Below, piece after piece: positions 23,371 to 33,264 of a stretch of 64,000 nt of DNA. The stretch is taken from assembly GCF_013389595.1 (NCBI RefSeq), contig NZ_CP058306.1, positions 1,054,001 to 1,118,000 on the forward strand. Direction: 5' to 3'. The first letter of the stretch is position 1. Each line of letters begins with the position of its first letter. The notes beneath the pieces were generated by a model, which saw only the letters and a program-made list of their open reading frames with translations, ran no database searches and had not been told where the DNA came from. Source of the stretch: Flavobacterium sp. I3-2 (GTDB lineage: Bacteria; Bacteroidota; Bacteroidia; Flavobacteriales; Flavobacteriaceae). The position numbers were made by a program, and so were the translations under genes.

Positions 23371-23444
23371 CCATAAAATATGATTTTTATCATATTTACT
23401 AACATTTTTATAACTTATTGAATCATAAAGAAATTCTATAAAGA

Positions 23445-23474
23445 AAAAGCCATCTCAGTTTTGAGATGGCTTTT
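23445..23474. terminator. Terminator after the TonB-dependent receptor gene
   Basis: A perfect 13-bp inverted repeat (AAAAGCCATCTCA / TGAGATGGCTTTT) has a 4-nt loop and flanking A/T runs, 25 nt downstream of the receptor stop codon. It separates the receptor transcript from the sufABCD promoter. Confidence 0.92.
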
Positions 23475-23498
23475 AAAATATATTTGAATTCTAAGCGT

Positions 23499-26123
23499 TT
23501 AGAATGTAAACTTAGCAGAAACACTCCAAGTACGACCCCAACCCATTAAACCTTGATTGGTTGTATCAATTCCTTTGAAAGTTTTACTATTTTCAGTTCT
23601 TTGAGTAGCCGTAGATAATTGAGAAATATATTTCGTATCTAACAAGTTATTTACGTTTACACGGAAACTTAATCTGTTTTTTGTATTTAAATCTAATGCG
23701 TATGAAACTCCAGCATCGAACAATTGATAAGATGGTAATTGTAAATTATCTAATTGTTGACGAGATGAATATAAATCATCATAATAACGATAATCTACAT
23801 CTACAGCTAAATTAGGAATGATTTTATATTTGAAACCTAAACCAAAAACAGTTTGAGCTGCATCTCCAACTTTAGCACCATCTAAATTAGTAGATTTTTC
23901 TTCTAAAACAACACGAGCTTCATTACGAACTAATGTATTTGCAGAGTTTCTGTATTTCCAATCTCCAACAGAAGCAAAACCTCTAACTTCTAAATTATAT
24001 AACGGACGCGCAACAAAGTCTAATTCTATACCTTTATGATCTTGTTTTGTTCCGTAGTTTGATGTATAAATATATTCACCAACGTTTAAAATTGCAGGAT
24101 CAGCATCTGGATTGTATTTTTCTACATCTGTAGCAGTAGCCATTTTAGATGAACCAGTTACACGGTTTTCCCAAGTCGTTTTATATGCATTAACATTAAT
24201 ATCAATGAATTCCGAAACAAATTTGTATCCTAACTCTAGACCAACGATATCTTCATTTTCTGCATATTGATTCACATCGTTTTTGTAGTTCATGAAAATG
24301 TTGTTTTGGTAAGGTTGACGAGAATAAATTCCTGCATTACCAAAAATAAAATGTTGTTGATTGATGTTATAAGAAACTCCTCCTTTTACATTATACCCGA
24401 AATTAGAAACTTTTTCTGATTTATCGTTACCAGGTGTGTATTGATAAGTATCTGTTCTTTCGTTTGATTGTTGTGATGCTGAACCTTGGAAGAATGCTGA
24501 GAATTTATCTGTTGCATATTCTAACTGTCCGAAAACACCACCATAACGAATGGTTTGGTCGTAAATCCATCCATAAACTTGATCCGGATTTTTAGCAAAA
24601 TTGGTATAAGCTTTCCAAGGATTCGTAGAGAATGTATCTGAAATTTTAATTTCTCCTAGGTTTACATTGTATCTATCAACAACATAATCAGCACCTAATA
24701 AATTTGTTACTTGACGTTGGTGAGAACCTTTATAAGTTCTTAAATCAAATCCAACATTCATTGTTAAGTTTTTAGCTAATTCACGGTTGTAACTAGAAAC
24801 GATTCCAAACCATTTGTGGTTGTTTACATCTGCACCTAACCAGTTTTTAGCAGCACCGCTTTCGATAGCTTCATTAGTTTGTACAACTTTATTATAATCT
24901 AATAAACCTGAAGTTGAATCCATATCTACAGCATATCTATTACTTTGTCCTCCACCACGAGCAATAGAAGCATAAATTACAGTAGATAAACTTGATTTTT
25001 CATCTATTTTCCAATCCCAGTTTAAATTTGCTACAGGTTTGTGGTAATAGTTTTTACGTCCATTAAAATCTTCACCATTCAAAGTACCTTGATTTGCATT
25101 AAACTTACGTCCGTAAGTTACATAGTTAGATAAAGCAGTACTTGTCCCTTGATTATGCCATTGTGGCGCACCAGTTATTAAGAAGTTGAAATTGTGTTTT
25201 TCATTTGGTTTGTAACCAACAGAGAAGAAATAATTCTGACCTTCACCAGCAGTTTGGTTTGTGTAACCATCACCTTGCCACTGTGTAAACATTGCAGAAA
25301 CTCCCCATCCACTTTTCAATAAACCTGTGTTGTAACCTACAGTTGTTTTGAAATAATTATCGTTTCCGTAAGCAGCTTTAAGAAAACCACCTTCTTTCAT
25401 TTCAGTAGCTTTAGTAATAAAATTTATTGTCCCACCAACAGAAGAGATTGCTAATTTAGACGAACCTAATCCACGTTGAATTTGAATTGCATTAGCAATA
25501 TCAGCCATTCCTGACCAGTTTGACCAGTAAACACTACCGTTATCCATTCCGTTGATTGGCTGACCGTTTAATAAGAACGCTGTATTTGATTGATCAAATC
25601 CACGAGTTGTCATTGAAGATTCTCCAAAACCACGTGCCTGAGAAGTCACATAAACCGATGGAGTGTTCACTAAAGTCGATGTAATATCTTGAGCACCTAC
25701 TTTTTCTTCAATTTGTTGTTTGGTAATTGTAGAAGATGCAATTGGCGTTCTTCTTCCTTCTGCAACATCAATTACACCACGAGCCATAACAACAATTCCG
25801 TCTAAAGATTGTTCGTCTTGATTGATGTATATTGTACCTAAATTAATTTCATTTGCACCGTTCAAATTAAAGTTAACTGTTTTAGAAACGTAACCTAAAA
25901 AAGAAACTTGCACTTGTCCTTGATTGAATTCAGTTGTTAAAGTAAAGACACCGTCACTTTCTGAATAAGTTCCGTTTGTAGTACTCTTAATAAGGATTTC
26001 TGCACCTTCTATCGCTGTTTTAGTACTTGAGTCATAAATAACTCCGTTAATTTTATTTTGAGCATAAGTCAATGAACTCGTAAATAAAACACCTAAAACG
26101 AATAACCTTTGAAATCTTTTCAT
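23499..26123 (-). CDS. TonB-dependent outer membrane receptor
   Basis: The 874-aa protein has a signal peptide (MKRFQRLFVLGVLFTSSLTYAQ). A carboxypeptidase-regulatory-like beta-sandwich follows (about residues 23-100; INGVIYDSSTKTAIEGAEI). Then come a plug domain (about 120-240; ITSTLVNTPSVYVTSQARG, STMTTRG-like motif, VGGTINFITK) and a 22-strand barrel ending in WSVSAKFTF. Such receptors import scarce ligands through the outer membrane using TonB energy. The ligand cannot be told. There is no SusD partner next to it, so a siderophore, vitamin or metal ligand is more likely than a glycan. It is a single-gene unit. Confidence 0.9.
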   Translation of the reverse strand: MKRFQRLFVLGVLFTSSLTYAQNKINGVIYDSSTKTAIEGAEILIKSTTNGTYSESDGVFTLTTEFNQGQVQVSFLGYVSKTVNFNLNGANEINLGTIYINQDEQSLDGIVVMARGVIDVAEGRRTPIASSTITKQQIEEKVGAQDITSTLVNTPSVYVTSQARGFGESSMTTRGFDQSNTAFLLNGQPINGMDNGSVYWSNWSGMADIANAIQIQRGLGSSKLAISSVGGTINFITKATEMKEGGFLKAAYGNDNYFKTTVGYNTGLLKSGWGVSAMFTQWQGDGYTNQTAGEGQNYFFSVGYKPNEKHNFNFLITGAPQWHNQGTSTALSNYVTYGRKFNANQGTLNGEDFNGRKNYYHKPVANLNWDWKIDEKSSLSTVIYASIARGGGQSNRYAVDMDSTSGLLDYNKVVQTNEAIESGAAKNWLGADVNNHKWFGIVSSYNRELAKNLTMNVGFDLRTYKGSHQRQVTNLLGADYVVDRYNVNLGEIKISDTFSTNPWKAYTNFAKNPDQVYGWIYDQTIRYGGVFGQLEYATDKFSAFFQGSASQQSNERTDTYQYTPGNDKSEKVSNFGYNVKGGVSYNINQQHFIFGNAGIYSRQPYQNNIFMNYKNDVNQYAENEDIVGLELGYKFVSEFIDINVNAYKTTWENRVTGSSKMATATDVEKYNPDADPAILNVGEYIYTSNYGTKQDHKGIELDFVARPLYNLEVRGFASVGDWKYRNSANTLVRNEARVVLEEKSTNLDGAKVGDAAQTVFGLGFKYKIIPNLAVDVDYRYYDDLYSSRQQLDNLQLPSYQLFDAGVSYALDLNTKNRLSFRVNVNNLLDTKYISQLSTATQRTENSKTFKGIDTTNQGLMGWGRTWSVSAKFTF

Positions 26124-26428
26124 TTCTGTTGATTTAATTGTGTTTGTTTGAAAATTATTAAAATTCGAGACAAAATTATAAGAATAATCAAAAATAACCC
26201 ACTCAAAAACAACACTTTACAAAAAAATAACATTCAGAAAGAAATCGTATTTTATTAACAAATAACAAACACTTTATTTAAAAATATTAGAAAAATATGT
26301 AGTTAATATTTTTTAAAACTAAAAAAATAGAACAACGATAATTGCCAAATAAATTTCTTAAGGTTCGTTTAACTTTAAAGATCAATTGATAATCGTCTAA
26401 TTAAAAAAATTTAAAATAAAAAAAGTGG
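26124..26428. other. 305-bp AT-rich intergenic region with receptor promoter box
   Basis: It holds a minus-strand -7 box TAATTTTG (26171-26178), 48 nt before the receptor start. The M1 peptidase terminator palindrome begins at its right end (26422). I see nothing else in it but A/T-rich sequence. Confidence 0.5.
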
Positions 26429-26443
26429 CTAATTAGCCACTTT
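26422..26443. terminator. Terminator palindrome at the 3' end of the M1 peptidase gene
   Basis: AAAGTGGCTAA/TTAGCCACTTT is an uninterrupted 22-bp palindrome overlapping the stop codon (26431-26429) of the peptidase gene. On the minus strand it runs into a T-rich tract (complement of 26411-26424). The loop would have to open at the centre of the palindrome. Confidence 0.8.
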
Positions 26444-28327
26444 CTGATACAAATTATTTTTTTTGTTAATATCTGCCATATAATTTGATGGATCAATAAC
26501 GATAGAAATAATTGAAGATTTTTCTTTATTTAAATCAAAAGTATATGTTGGATAAGCCCAATCCCAACCTTTTAAAATGGTTCTTGGAATTTCTCCAAAA
26601 GGATTCTCTTTATTCCAACGCATTAATGTATTCGGAATATAAAATGTTTCTTGAGTTCCGTCTGCATAAACAACTAATATATCAAGTGGCATTGGCATCA
26701 TTCCAATGCGTTCTAAAGTAACTTTTGTCTTATTACCATCTGTAACAACATCTTTGATTCCATAGTCGATTGTATTTATGGTTTGTGTCCAATCTACTAA
26801 ATACCAATCTAGGTTTGCACCTGTTACACGTTCTGCGGTACGCTTAAAATCATTTGGTGTTGGATGTGAAAAACGATAATCGTAATAAAAACGTTTTAAT
26901 GTTTTCATGGTATTTTCAAAACCAATAATATAAGATAATTGCGTAATAAAAACAGCACCTTTGCTATAAGCAGAAACGCCATAATTCATATTATCATTAA
27001 AACGATCAGCATGAGTTGAAAGCGGTTGTTCGCCATTTTTACTAATCATATAATAATAATTTTTATACATCGAATCAAAAGGATTTTCATCTTCTTGATT
27101 TTCTTTTTCCATAATAGAATTAACAGCAAAATCAGCAATAAATGAAGTGAAACCTTCATCCATCCAACCGTGTTTCGATTCATTAGTCGCTAACATATGT
27201 TGAAACCACATATGTGCTAATTCATGTGCTGTAACACCAATTAAACTTGGTAAGCTTCTGTTTCCGGTGATTAAAGTACACATGGCATATTCCATTCCAC
27301 CATCTCCACCTTGAATAACCGAATATTGTTTGTATGGATATTCTCCAATAGTTGAGTTGAAAAACTCAAGTAATTCAACTGTTTTTGGTTGTAAAGCTTT
27401 CCAGTTGGCAATAATATCTTTGTTGTTTTTATATAAAAAATGTAATTCGACATTATTTGGTCCCATCACTTTATCATGGATAAAATCAGGATCAGCACCC
27501 CAAGCAAAATCGTGTACATTTGGAGCAACAAAATGCCAAGTTAACGTTTTTTGTTTTTTAGGAATTTTCACCTCAACGCCCTCAGCTTGATATCCGTGAC
27601 CGATTTCGTTCGGATTTTGTAAATAACCTGTTCCACCAACTGTGTAGGTTTTATCTAAAGTTAACTTTACATCGAAATTACCCCAAACGCCGTGAAATTC
27701 TCTTCCAATGTATGGATCGGCATGCCAACCTTCGAAATCGAATTCGGCCATTTTAGGATACCATTGCGTCATTGATAAGGCAACACCTTCGTCTGAATTT
27801 CTTCCTGCTCTACGAACCATTACCGGAACTTGCCCATCGAAATTCATAGTCAACATGGTAGATTTATCAGGTAATAAAGGTTTAGCTAAATCAACTTCTA
27901 AAATAGTTCCAACAACAGTAGAATTAAGAGCAACACCATCTTGTTTTAAATTGGTAACTTTTAAAAAGCCAATTTCATTCGATTTAAGCTTAGATATTTT
28001 ACTTTCCTTTATTAAGTTACCATCTGCACCTTTAAAGCTCTTAATCATACGTTTGTCAGGGTCAGCAATAGATGTTAATCGTGCATCCATTTCGCTACCT
28101 GGCTGAAACGCATTGAAATACAAATGATAATACACGCGTTTTAACGTATCTGCTGAGTTGTTTGTGTATTTCAATTCTTGAGTACCTGAATATTGAAATT
28201 TTTCAACATTCATTTTTACATCCATTTTATAATCGACATGTTGTTGCCAATAACCTGGATTAGGATTGTTATGCTGCGCACTTGCAACAAAACCAATACT
28301 TAAGAATAAGAATAATAGTTTTTTCAT
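26429..28327 (-). CDS. M1 family metallopeptidase, exported
   Basis: The 632-aa zinc aminopeptidase has a signal peptide (MKKLLFLFLSIGFVASAQ). I prefer the ATG at 28327 over the one at 28351 because the signal peptide begins there. The active site is HELAHMWFQH followed by the Glu ligand in HGWMDEGFTSF, the gluzincin HExxH-x18-E pattern. The exopeptidase-type block appears as GGDGGMEYAM. The N-terminal region fits the M1 beta-sandwich. It is likely periplasmic or outer-membrane located and trims peptides; there is no T9SS C-terminal domain. It lies between a subtilisin-like lipoprotein and a TonB receptor, each with its own terminator. Confidence 0.92.
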   Translation of the reverse strand: MKKLLFLFLSIGFVASAQHNNPNPGYWQQHVDYKMDVKMNVEKFQYSGTQELKYTNNSADTLKRVYYHLYFNAFQPGSEMDARLTSIADPDKRMIKSFKGADGNLIKESKISKLKSNEIGFLKVTNLKQDGVALNSTVVGTILEVDLAKPLLPDKSTMLTMNFDGQVPVMVRRAGRNSDEGVALSMTQWYPKMAEFDFEGWHADPYIGREFHGVWGNFDVKLTLDKTYTVGGTGYLQNPNEIGHGYQAEGVEVKIPKKQKTLTWHFVAPNVHDFAWGADPDFIHDKVMGPNNVELHFLYKNNKDIIANWKALQPKTVELLEFFNSTIGEYPYKQYSVIQGGDGGMEYAMCTLITGNRSLPSLIGVTAHELAHMWFQHMLATNESKHGWMDEGFTSFIADFAVNSIMEKENQEDENPFDSMYKNYYYMISKNGEQPLSTHADRFNDNMNYGVSAYSKGAVFITQLSYIIGFENTMKTLKRFYYDYRFSHPTPNDFKRTAERVTGANLDWYLVDWTQTINTIDYGIKDVVTDGNKTKVTLERIGMMPMPLDILVVYADGTQETFYIPNTLMRWNKENPFGEIPRTILKGWDWAYPTYTFDLNKEKSSIISIVIDPSNYMADINKKNNLYQKVAN

Positions 28328-28344
28328 GATTTTTAATTTAAAAA

Positions 28345-28387
28345 AATCCACTTACTACTCAAAGAAAAATTAAGCAATAAGTGGATT
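28345..28387 (-). terminator. Hairpin after the S8 peptidase gene
   Basis: AATCCACTTA (28345-28354) pairs with TAAGTGGATT (28378-28387) across a 23-nt loop, between the S8 peptidase stop and the M1 peptidase start. On the minus strand it is followed by TTTTTT. The long loop makes it weaker than the other terminators here. Confidence 0.6.
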
Positions 28388-28414
28388 AAAAAGTTTTAAA
28401 ATATATTTTTAAAA

Positions 28415-30040
28415 TTATTTTCCTCTTGAAACTTTATCTGCTAAAATCAAGGCATTGTAAGCGTTAACAAACTTTCCAGAAGTTGAAATTTTTTCGAATT
28501 CACGTTTGTCATCTTTATTACCAGAAACAATCACCTCTTGATTTACAGTAACTCCAGAATCCATAATAATTTGCTTAACTTGATTAGCTGTTAAGTTTGG
28601 ATAATATGAACGAATCAAAGCAGCAACACCAGCAACGTTTGGAGAAGCCATTGAAGTACCTTGTAAATATTCGTATTTTCCGTAAGGAGTTGTTGCATAA
28701 ATTTTTACTCCAGGAGCAAATACATCCACATCTTTTTTACCGAAGTTAGAGAAATTAGCAATCATTCCTTCGCCGAAAGTAGGATTTAAAGCACCAACAA
28801 CTAAGAAGTTATCAGCAAATTCTTTAGAAGCATTTAAATTTCTATCGTTTGGATAACGATCAACATCTCCAGTTAAAGGATTTAAATCTAAAGCATCATT
28901 TCCAGCTGCTACGACAATCAACACATCTTTAGAAGCTGCATATTTGATTGCATCTTGAACCCATTTATTATTTTGTGAGAAATATTTACCAAAACTACCA
29001 TTGATAACTTTTGCACCATTATCCGCAGCATAACGAATAGCTAAAGCAATATCTTTATCATATTCATCTCCGTTAGGAACAGCTCTTAAAGACATGATTT
29101 CAGTTACTTCAGAAGCTACACCGTCTCCACCTAAACCATTATTTCTAGATTGAGCAATGATTCCTGCTACGTGCGTACCATGTTTTGCATGATCGCGATC
29201 CCCCATCACATCATTATCGCCATAATTTACATCATTTATATCATATGGATTATCACCAACAACAGCTCTACCATCGAAGTTAACGTTTAAGTTAGCATCC
29301 ATTTGACCTTTGTAATAATCTTTCATATCATCAATAAAAGTTAATGTTCTGCCTGATGCAAAAATATTACCCATTAACTTTTTAGCTTTTGTAACATCTT
29401 CTGGAGCTGTTTCTACAATAGTTTCTAAATCTTCTTTTGTATAAACATCTTTTCCTAAATGTTTAACCAAAATAGCATTTGATGCTTCTAAAAGCTCAAT
29501 ACGTTCTTTTAAAGGTTCTAACTCAGCGATTTTTAAATCCAATTCGCCTTTAGCACGTTTGTATTTCATTGAACCGTCATCACCTTTCTTAACGATACGA
29601 GTCATTTCAAGGTTTTCATCGTTAGATTTTCCTAAGAAATTCCAACCGTGAATATCATCTTTGTAAATATTATTTTTATTCTTTTTCTTTTTAGCTTTAG
29701 AAGTATTTTTATTATAAATCTGAGGTTTTAAATCTTCATGGTCAATTTCAATTCCTGAATCAATAACAGCAACAATTACTTTATTACCTACTTTATCTTT
29801 GATGATTTCTGCATAAGCACGATCAACAGACATTCCAGGGATTGTATCATTGATGATGTCTAAATGACTCCAACGTTTTAAATCTTCTTCAGATAATTTA
29901 GATTTTCTTGTTGGTAAATGATCTGCATTTTCAATGGGTTTTAATGTACTTAAATTAGGAAGTTTGCTTTTTTGAGTACTACAACTTGCTAATGCCAATG
30001 CTAATGCAGCTGATAAGTAAATGGATTTGTTAATGTTCAT
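28415..30040 (-). CDS. S8 (subtilisin-like) serine peptidase, lipoprotein
   Basis: The 541-aa protein begins with a lipoprotein signal (ALALASCSTQ; Cys about residue 20). Its catalytic triad blocks are Asp in VIAVIDSGIEIDHED, His in HGTHVAGIIAQS and Ser in GTSMASPNVAGVAAL; the oxyanion Asn is in VVAAGNDAL. A Lys/Glu-rich insert of about 100 residues between the Asp and His blocks (AKKKKNKNNIYKDD onwards) is longer than in subtilisin. It is probably anchored in the outer or inner membrane and cleaves proteins in the periplasm or at the surface. It is a single-gene unit. Confidence 0.92.
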   Translation of the reverse strand: MNINKSIYLSAALALALASCSTQKSKLPNLSTLKPIENADHLPTRKSKLSEEDLKRWSHLDIINDTIPGMSVDRAYAEIIKDKVGNKVIVAVIDSGIEIDHEDLKPQIYNKNTSKAKKKKNKNNIYKDDIHGWNFLGKSNDENLEMTRIVKKGDDGSMKYKRAKGELDLKIAELEPLKERIELLEASNAILVKHLGKDVYTKEDLETIVETAPEDVTKAKKLMGNIFASGRTLTFIDDMKDYYKGQMDANLNVNFDGRAVVGDNPYDINDVNYGDNDVMGDRDHAKHGTHVAGIIAQSRNNGLGGDGVASEVTEIMSLRAVPNGDEYDKDIALAIRYAADNGAKVINGSFGKYFSQNNKWVQDAIKYAASKDVLIVVAAGNDALDLNPLTGDVDRYPNDRNLNASKEFADNFLVVGALNPTFGEGMIANFSNFGKKDVDVFAPGVKIYATTPYGKYEYLQGTSMASPNVAGVAALIRSYYPNLTANQVKQIIMDSGVTVNQEVIVSGNKDDKREFEKISTSGKFVNAYNALILADKVSRGK

Positions 30041-30226
30041 GATACTAATTATTTATTTTCTATTGGTCAATCATTCTTAAAAATTGTTACACTAAAAAAC
30101 TAGTTTAACATTGATTAACATAATTTATGAAGATTATTTTGCGGTAAAATTAGCAAAATTTACTATAAAAGAAAAGTATCAAAATATAAACTCATGTTAA
30201 CAAACGATATTGAACCTAGTATTTTG

Positions 30227-30234
30227 TAAATTTG
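30227..30234 (+). promoter_or_regulatory. -7 box upstream of rnpA
   Basis: TAAATTTG matches TAnnTTTG exactly, 18 nt before the rnpA ATG at 30252. No TTG stands at the ideal distance. This box supports the internal ATG over the longer upstream frame starting at 30210, which overlaps it. Confidence 0.5.
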
Positions 30235-30251
30235 CATTTTTAAATAATAAC

Positions 30252-30626
30252 ATGAACGCAACATATCCCAAAACAGAAAAATTAAAAAAACAGAAACACA
30301 TTGATTTACTTTTTAGTGAAGGAAAATCAGTTTCTAAATATCCATTACGACTGGTTTATGTTGCATTAAATGAAAATGAAGTACCTATAGAATTTGGAGT
30401 TTCAGTGTCTAAACGTTATTTTAAAAGGGCTGTTAATCGCAATTACTTCAAACGCGTTTTACGCGAAACTTATCGTTTGAACAAAGAATTACTTCATTCG
30501 AATTTGAAACAACCTTACGCAATGATGTTTTTTTATCAAACCAAGGAACGTTTGAGTTATGCCGAAATTGATGCGAAAACGAAACTTTTATTTGAAAAAT
30601 TCATAGAATCAATAAATAAAGATTGA
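30252..30626 (+). CDS. rnpA: Ribonuclease P protein component
   Basis: RnpA binds the RNase P RNA and helps remove the 5' leader from tRNA precursors. From the ATG at 30252 the product is 124 aa, normal for the family. It starts TYPKTEKLKKQKHIDLLF and carries the RNA-binding signature KRYFKRAVNRNYFKRVLRE. The usual neighbour rpmH is absent here, and kup follows 203 nt later. It stands divergent from the S8 peptidase gene. Confidence 0.93.
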   Translation: MNATYPKTEKLKKQKHIDLLFSEGKSVSKYPLRLVYVALNENEVPIEFGVSVSKRYFKRAVNRNYFKRVLRETYRLNKELLHSNLKQPYAMMFFYQTKERLSYAEIDAKTKLLFEKFIESINKD

Positions 30627-30749
30627 TTTTTATTTGTTAATTTAATAAAATTAAAATCAAAAAAATCACAAGTTCTTTTTTAATTAGATAAAGTTTTTAG
30701 GATAAATGAGGCTTTTAAACCAAATTATATTTTCGAAATATTATTTAAT

Positions 30750-30757
30750 TACCTTTG
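30750..30757 (+). promoter_or_regulatory. -7 box upstream of kup
   Basis: TACCTTTG matches TAnnTTTG, 72 nt before the TTG start of kup. No TTG element is seen at the right spacing. Confidence 0.45.
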
Positions 30758-30829
30758 CTCGATATTTTTATCTATTTTCAGTAAAATTTTAGGTAATTTT
30801 TAACGGAGTATTATTTTAAATGATTTGAT

Positions 30830-32797
30830 TTGAAACCTCAAAATTCAGGGCATTTTAACAAAATTACTTTTGGTTCACTTTTAGTGACCTTAGGAATTAT
30901 TTACGGTGATATTGGTACATCGCCATTATATGTAATGAAAGCCATTTTTGGCTCAACTGCAATTCAAAAAGATATTGTTCTTGGAGCAGTATCTGCTGTT
31001 TTTTGGACACTAACCATTCAAACCACAATTAAATACGTTTTTTTAACACTTAGAGCCGATAATAACGGAGAAGGTGGTATTTTCTCACTTTATACTTTAG
31101 TGAAAAAAATAAAGAAAAAATGGTTAATAATCCCAGCAATTATTGGCGGAAGTGCCATGATTGCAGATGGTGTAATTACTCCGCCAATTTCAATATCATC
31201 AGCAATTGAAGGTATTCAAATCTATCAACCAGATATTAAAACCATCCCGATAGTAATTTTTATTATTATCTTATTGTTTTTCTTTCAGAGCTACGGAACA
31301 AAAACTATTGGTAAGTTTTTTGGTCCGATTATGCTTATTTGGTTTTCGATGTTAGGAATTTTAGGTGCTTACCAAAGTATTACTAATTTTGAAATTCTTC
31401 AGGCAATCAATCCTATCTATGCCATTCAACTTTTAAAAGCACATCCTGATGGTTTTTATGTTCTTGGTTTTGTCTTTTTATGTACGACTGGTGCAGAAGC
31501 TTTATATAGCGACCTTGGACATTGCGGAATTAAAAACATCCGTTTAAGCTGGATTTTTGTTAAGCTAATGCTTGTTTTAAACTATTTTGGTCAAGGTGCA
31601 TATTTACTAACACGTGAAAACGAAATGCTTACGCAAATCATAAACGGTAAATCAATCACCGAGAATCCATTTTTCTTAATCATGCCAGATTGGTTTTTAC
31701 CAATTGGAATTTGTATAGCTACTTTATCTGCTGTAATTGCAGCACAAGCATTAATAACAGGTTCATTTACCATGATTAACGAAGCCATGAGATTAAACTT
31801 TTGGCCAAGAGTTTTGGTTAAATATCCATCTATTATCAAAGGACAGTTATATATACCATCTATTAACTGGTTACTTTGTATTGGATGTATCTTAATTGTT
31901 TTACATTTCGAAGAATCTAGCAATATGGAAGCTGGTTATGGTTTAGCTATTGTCATGTGTATGATATCTACCACCATTTTATTTACTTTTTATATGATTT
32001 TTAAAAGATATAATAAGTTTATAATCATTTCATTTTTTGTCTTTTACTTAGGATTTGAGCTTTGCTTTTTTATTGCAAACATCAATAAATTTTCACACGG
32101 TGGATATGTTTCTTTAATCGTTGCAGGACTACTGATTATTGTTATGAGCGTTTGGTATTTAGGTAAGAAAATCAGAAAAAATTATACCGAATTTGTTAAG
32201 CTTAATGATTATGAAAAAGTAATTTGTGATTTAAGTAAAGATGAAACGATTGCAAAATATGCAACCAATTTAATTTACTTAACAAACGCACAAAACAAAG
32301 ATGAAGTTGAATCAAAAATCATTTATTCAATTCTACATAAACGACCTAAACGTGCAGATAATTATTGGATGATTCACGTAAATGTTTTGGACGAACCTTA
32401 TGGAATGGAATATCAGACCAAGAAAATTTCGGATAAAATTATGCGTGTTGATTTTTACTTAGGATTTCGTGTAGCTCCAAAAATTAGTGTTTTATTTAAA
32501 AAAGTATTAGATGATTTAACGTGTTCAGGCGAAATTAATCCGATGAGTACTTATGAATCATTAAAGAAAAACGATATTATGGGTGATTTTAAATATGTAA
32601 TTATCGAAAAAGTAATTACTTATGATAACGATTTGCCTTGGTATGAATCTATAATTTTAGATGCTTATGCTTTGATTCGAAAAAACAGTTTGTCCGAAGA
32701 AAAAGCTTTTGGTTTAGATAACAGTTCGGTTAAAATAGAATATTATCCGATGATTTTACATCCAAAACCAGTAATCAACTTAAAAAGAAGACCATAA
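30830..32797 (+). CDS. kup: Kup-type potassium uptake transporter
   Basis: The 655-aa inner membrane protein starts with the hallmark GDIGTSPLYVMKAIF in its first transmembrane segment. It has about twelve hydrophobic helices up to residue 450, then a cytoplasmic C-terminal domain. Kup proteins take up K+ with protons. The only usable start is TTG at 30830: an in-frame stop (TGA) lies 9 nt upstream and the first in-frame ATG is already inside the first helix. It is a single-gene unit with its own -7 box and a strong bidirectional terminator. Confidence 0.95.
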   Translation: MKPQNSGHFNKITFGSLLVTLGIIYGDIGTSPLYVMKAIFGSTAIQKDIVLGAVSAVFWTLTIQTTIKYVFLTLRADNNGEGGIFSLYTLVKKIKKKWLIIPAIIGGSAMIADGVITPPISISSAIEGIQIYQPDIKTIPIVIFIIILLFFFQSYGTKTIGKFFGPIMLIWFSMLGILGAYQSITNFEILQAINPIYAIQLLKAHPDGFYVLGFVFLCTTGAEALYSDLGHCGIKNIRLSWIFVKLMLVLNYFGQGAYLLTRENEMLTQIINGKSITENPFFLIMPDWFLPIGICIATLSAVIAAQALITGSFTMINEAMRLNFWPRVLVKYPSIIKGQLYIPSINWLLCIGCILIVLHFEESSNMEAGYGLAIVMCMISTTILFTFYMIFKRYNKFIIISFFVFYLGFELCFFIANINKFSHGGYVSLIVAGLLIIVMSVWYLGKKIRKNYTEFVKLNDYEKVICDLSKDETIAKYATNLIYLTNAQNKDEVESKIIYSILHKRPKRADNYWMIHVNVLDEPYGMEYQTKKISDKIMRVDFYLGFRVAPKISVLFKKVLDDLTCSGEINPMSTYESLKKNDIMGDFKYVIIEKVITYDNDLPWYESIILDAYALIRKNSLSEEKAFGLDNSSVKIEYYPMILHPKPVINLKRRP

Positions 32798-32825
32798 AAA
32801 AATCCAGCACTAAGCTGGATTTTTT
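32797..32825. terminator. Bidirectional terminator between kup and the GNAT gene
   Basis: An 11-bp stem (AAAAATCCAGC / GCTGGATTTTT) with a 5-nt loop sits between convergent genes, with A and T tracts on both sides. The stop codon of the GNAT gene overlaps its right arm. Confidence 0.9.
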
Positions 32826-33264
32826 ATTTGATTTGCATTTCTACATGCGGAATATCGTCTTCTAAATACATTTCAGATGTGGTTACAAAACCATGTGCTG
32901 CATAAAATTTTTGTAAATGTTCTTGTGCAGAAATAGTAATTTCTTCTGTTTTAAAATTTTCATGTATTGCTTGTATTGCTGCATTGACTAAAACATGTCC
33001 AAGTTTTAAATTACGCTTTGTGGGCGAAACTACTACACGACCAATCGAAGCTGTTGGGTATTTGATTCCTTTATCAAAAATGCGTGCATAAGCTGCTAAA
33101 TCATCATTTTCAAATAACATTATGTGCAGAGCTTTGTCATCATAACCATCTAAATCCTGATAGATGCAATTTTGCTCCACTATAAAGACTTCATTTCTTA
33201 AAGTTAAGGATTTATATAACTCAATAACAGAAAGCTCTTTAAATCGCTTTATTTCAATTTTCAT
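32824..33264 (-). CDS. GNAT family N-acetyltransferase, ElaA-like
   Basis: The 146-aa protein has the ElaA-type opening (LYKSLTLRNEVFIVEQNCIY, YQDLDGYDD), in which the acetyltransferase fold is recognisable. The acetyl-CoA binding strand-loop appears as ASIGRVVVSPTKRNLKLG. The substrate is unknown. It overlaps the end of the lipoprotein gene by 11 nt, so the two are translated from one mRNA. Confidence 0.88.
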   Translation of the reverse strand: MKIEIKRFKELSVIELYKSLTLRNEVFIVEQNCIYQDLDGYDDKALHIMLFENDDLAAYARIFDKGIKYPTASIGRVVVSPTKRNLKLGHVLVNAAIQAIHENFKTEEITISAQEHLQKFYAAHGFVTTSEMYLEDDIPHVEMQIK

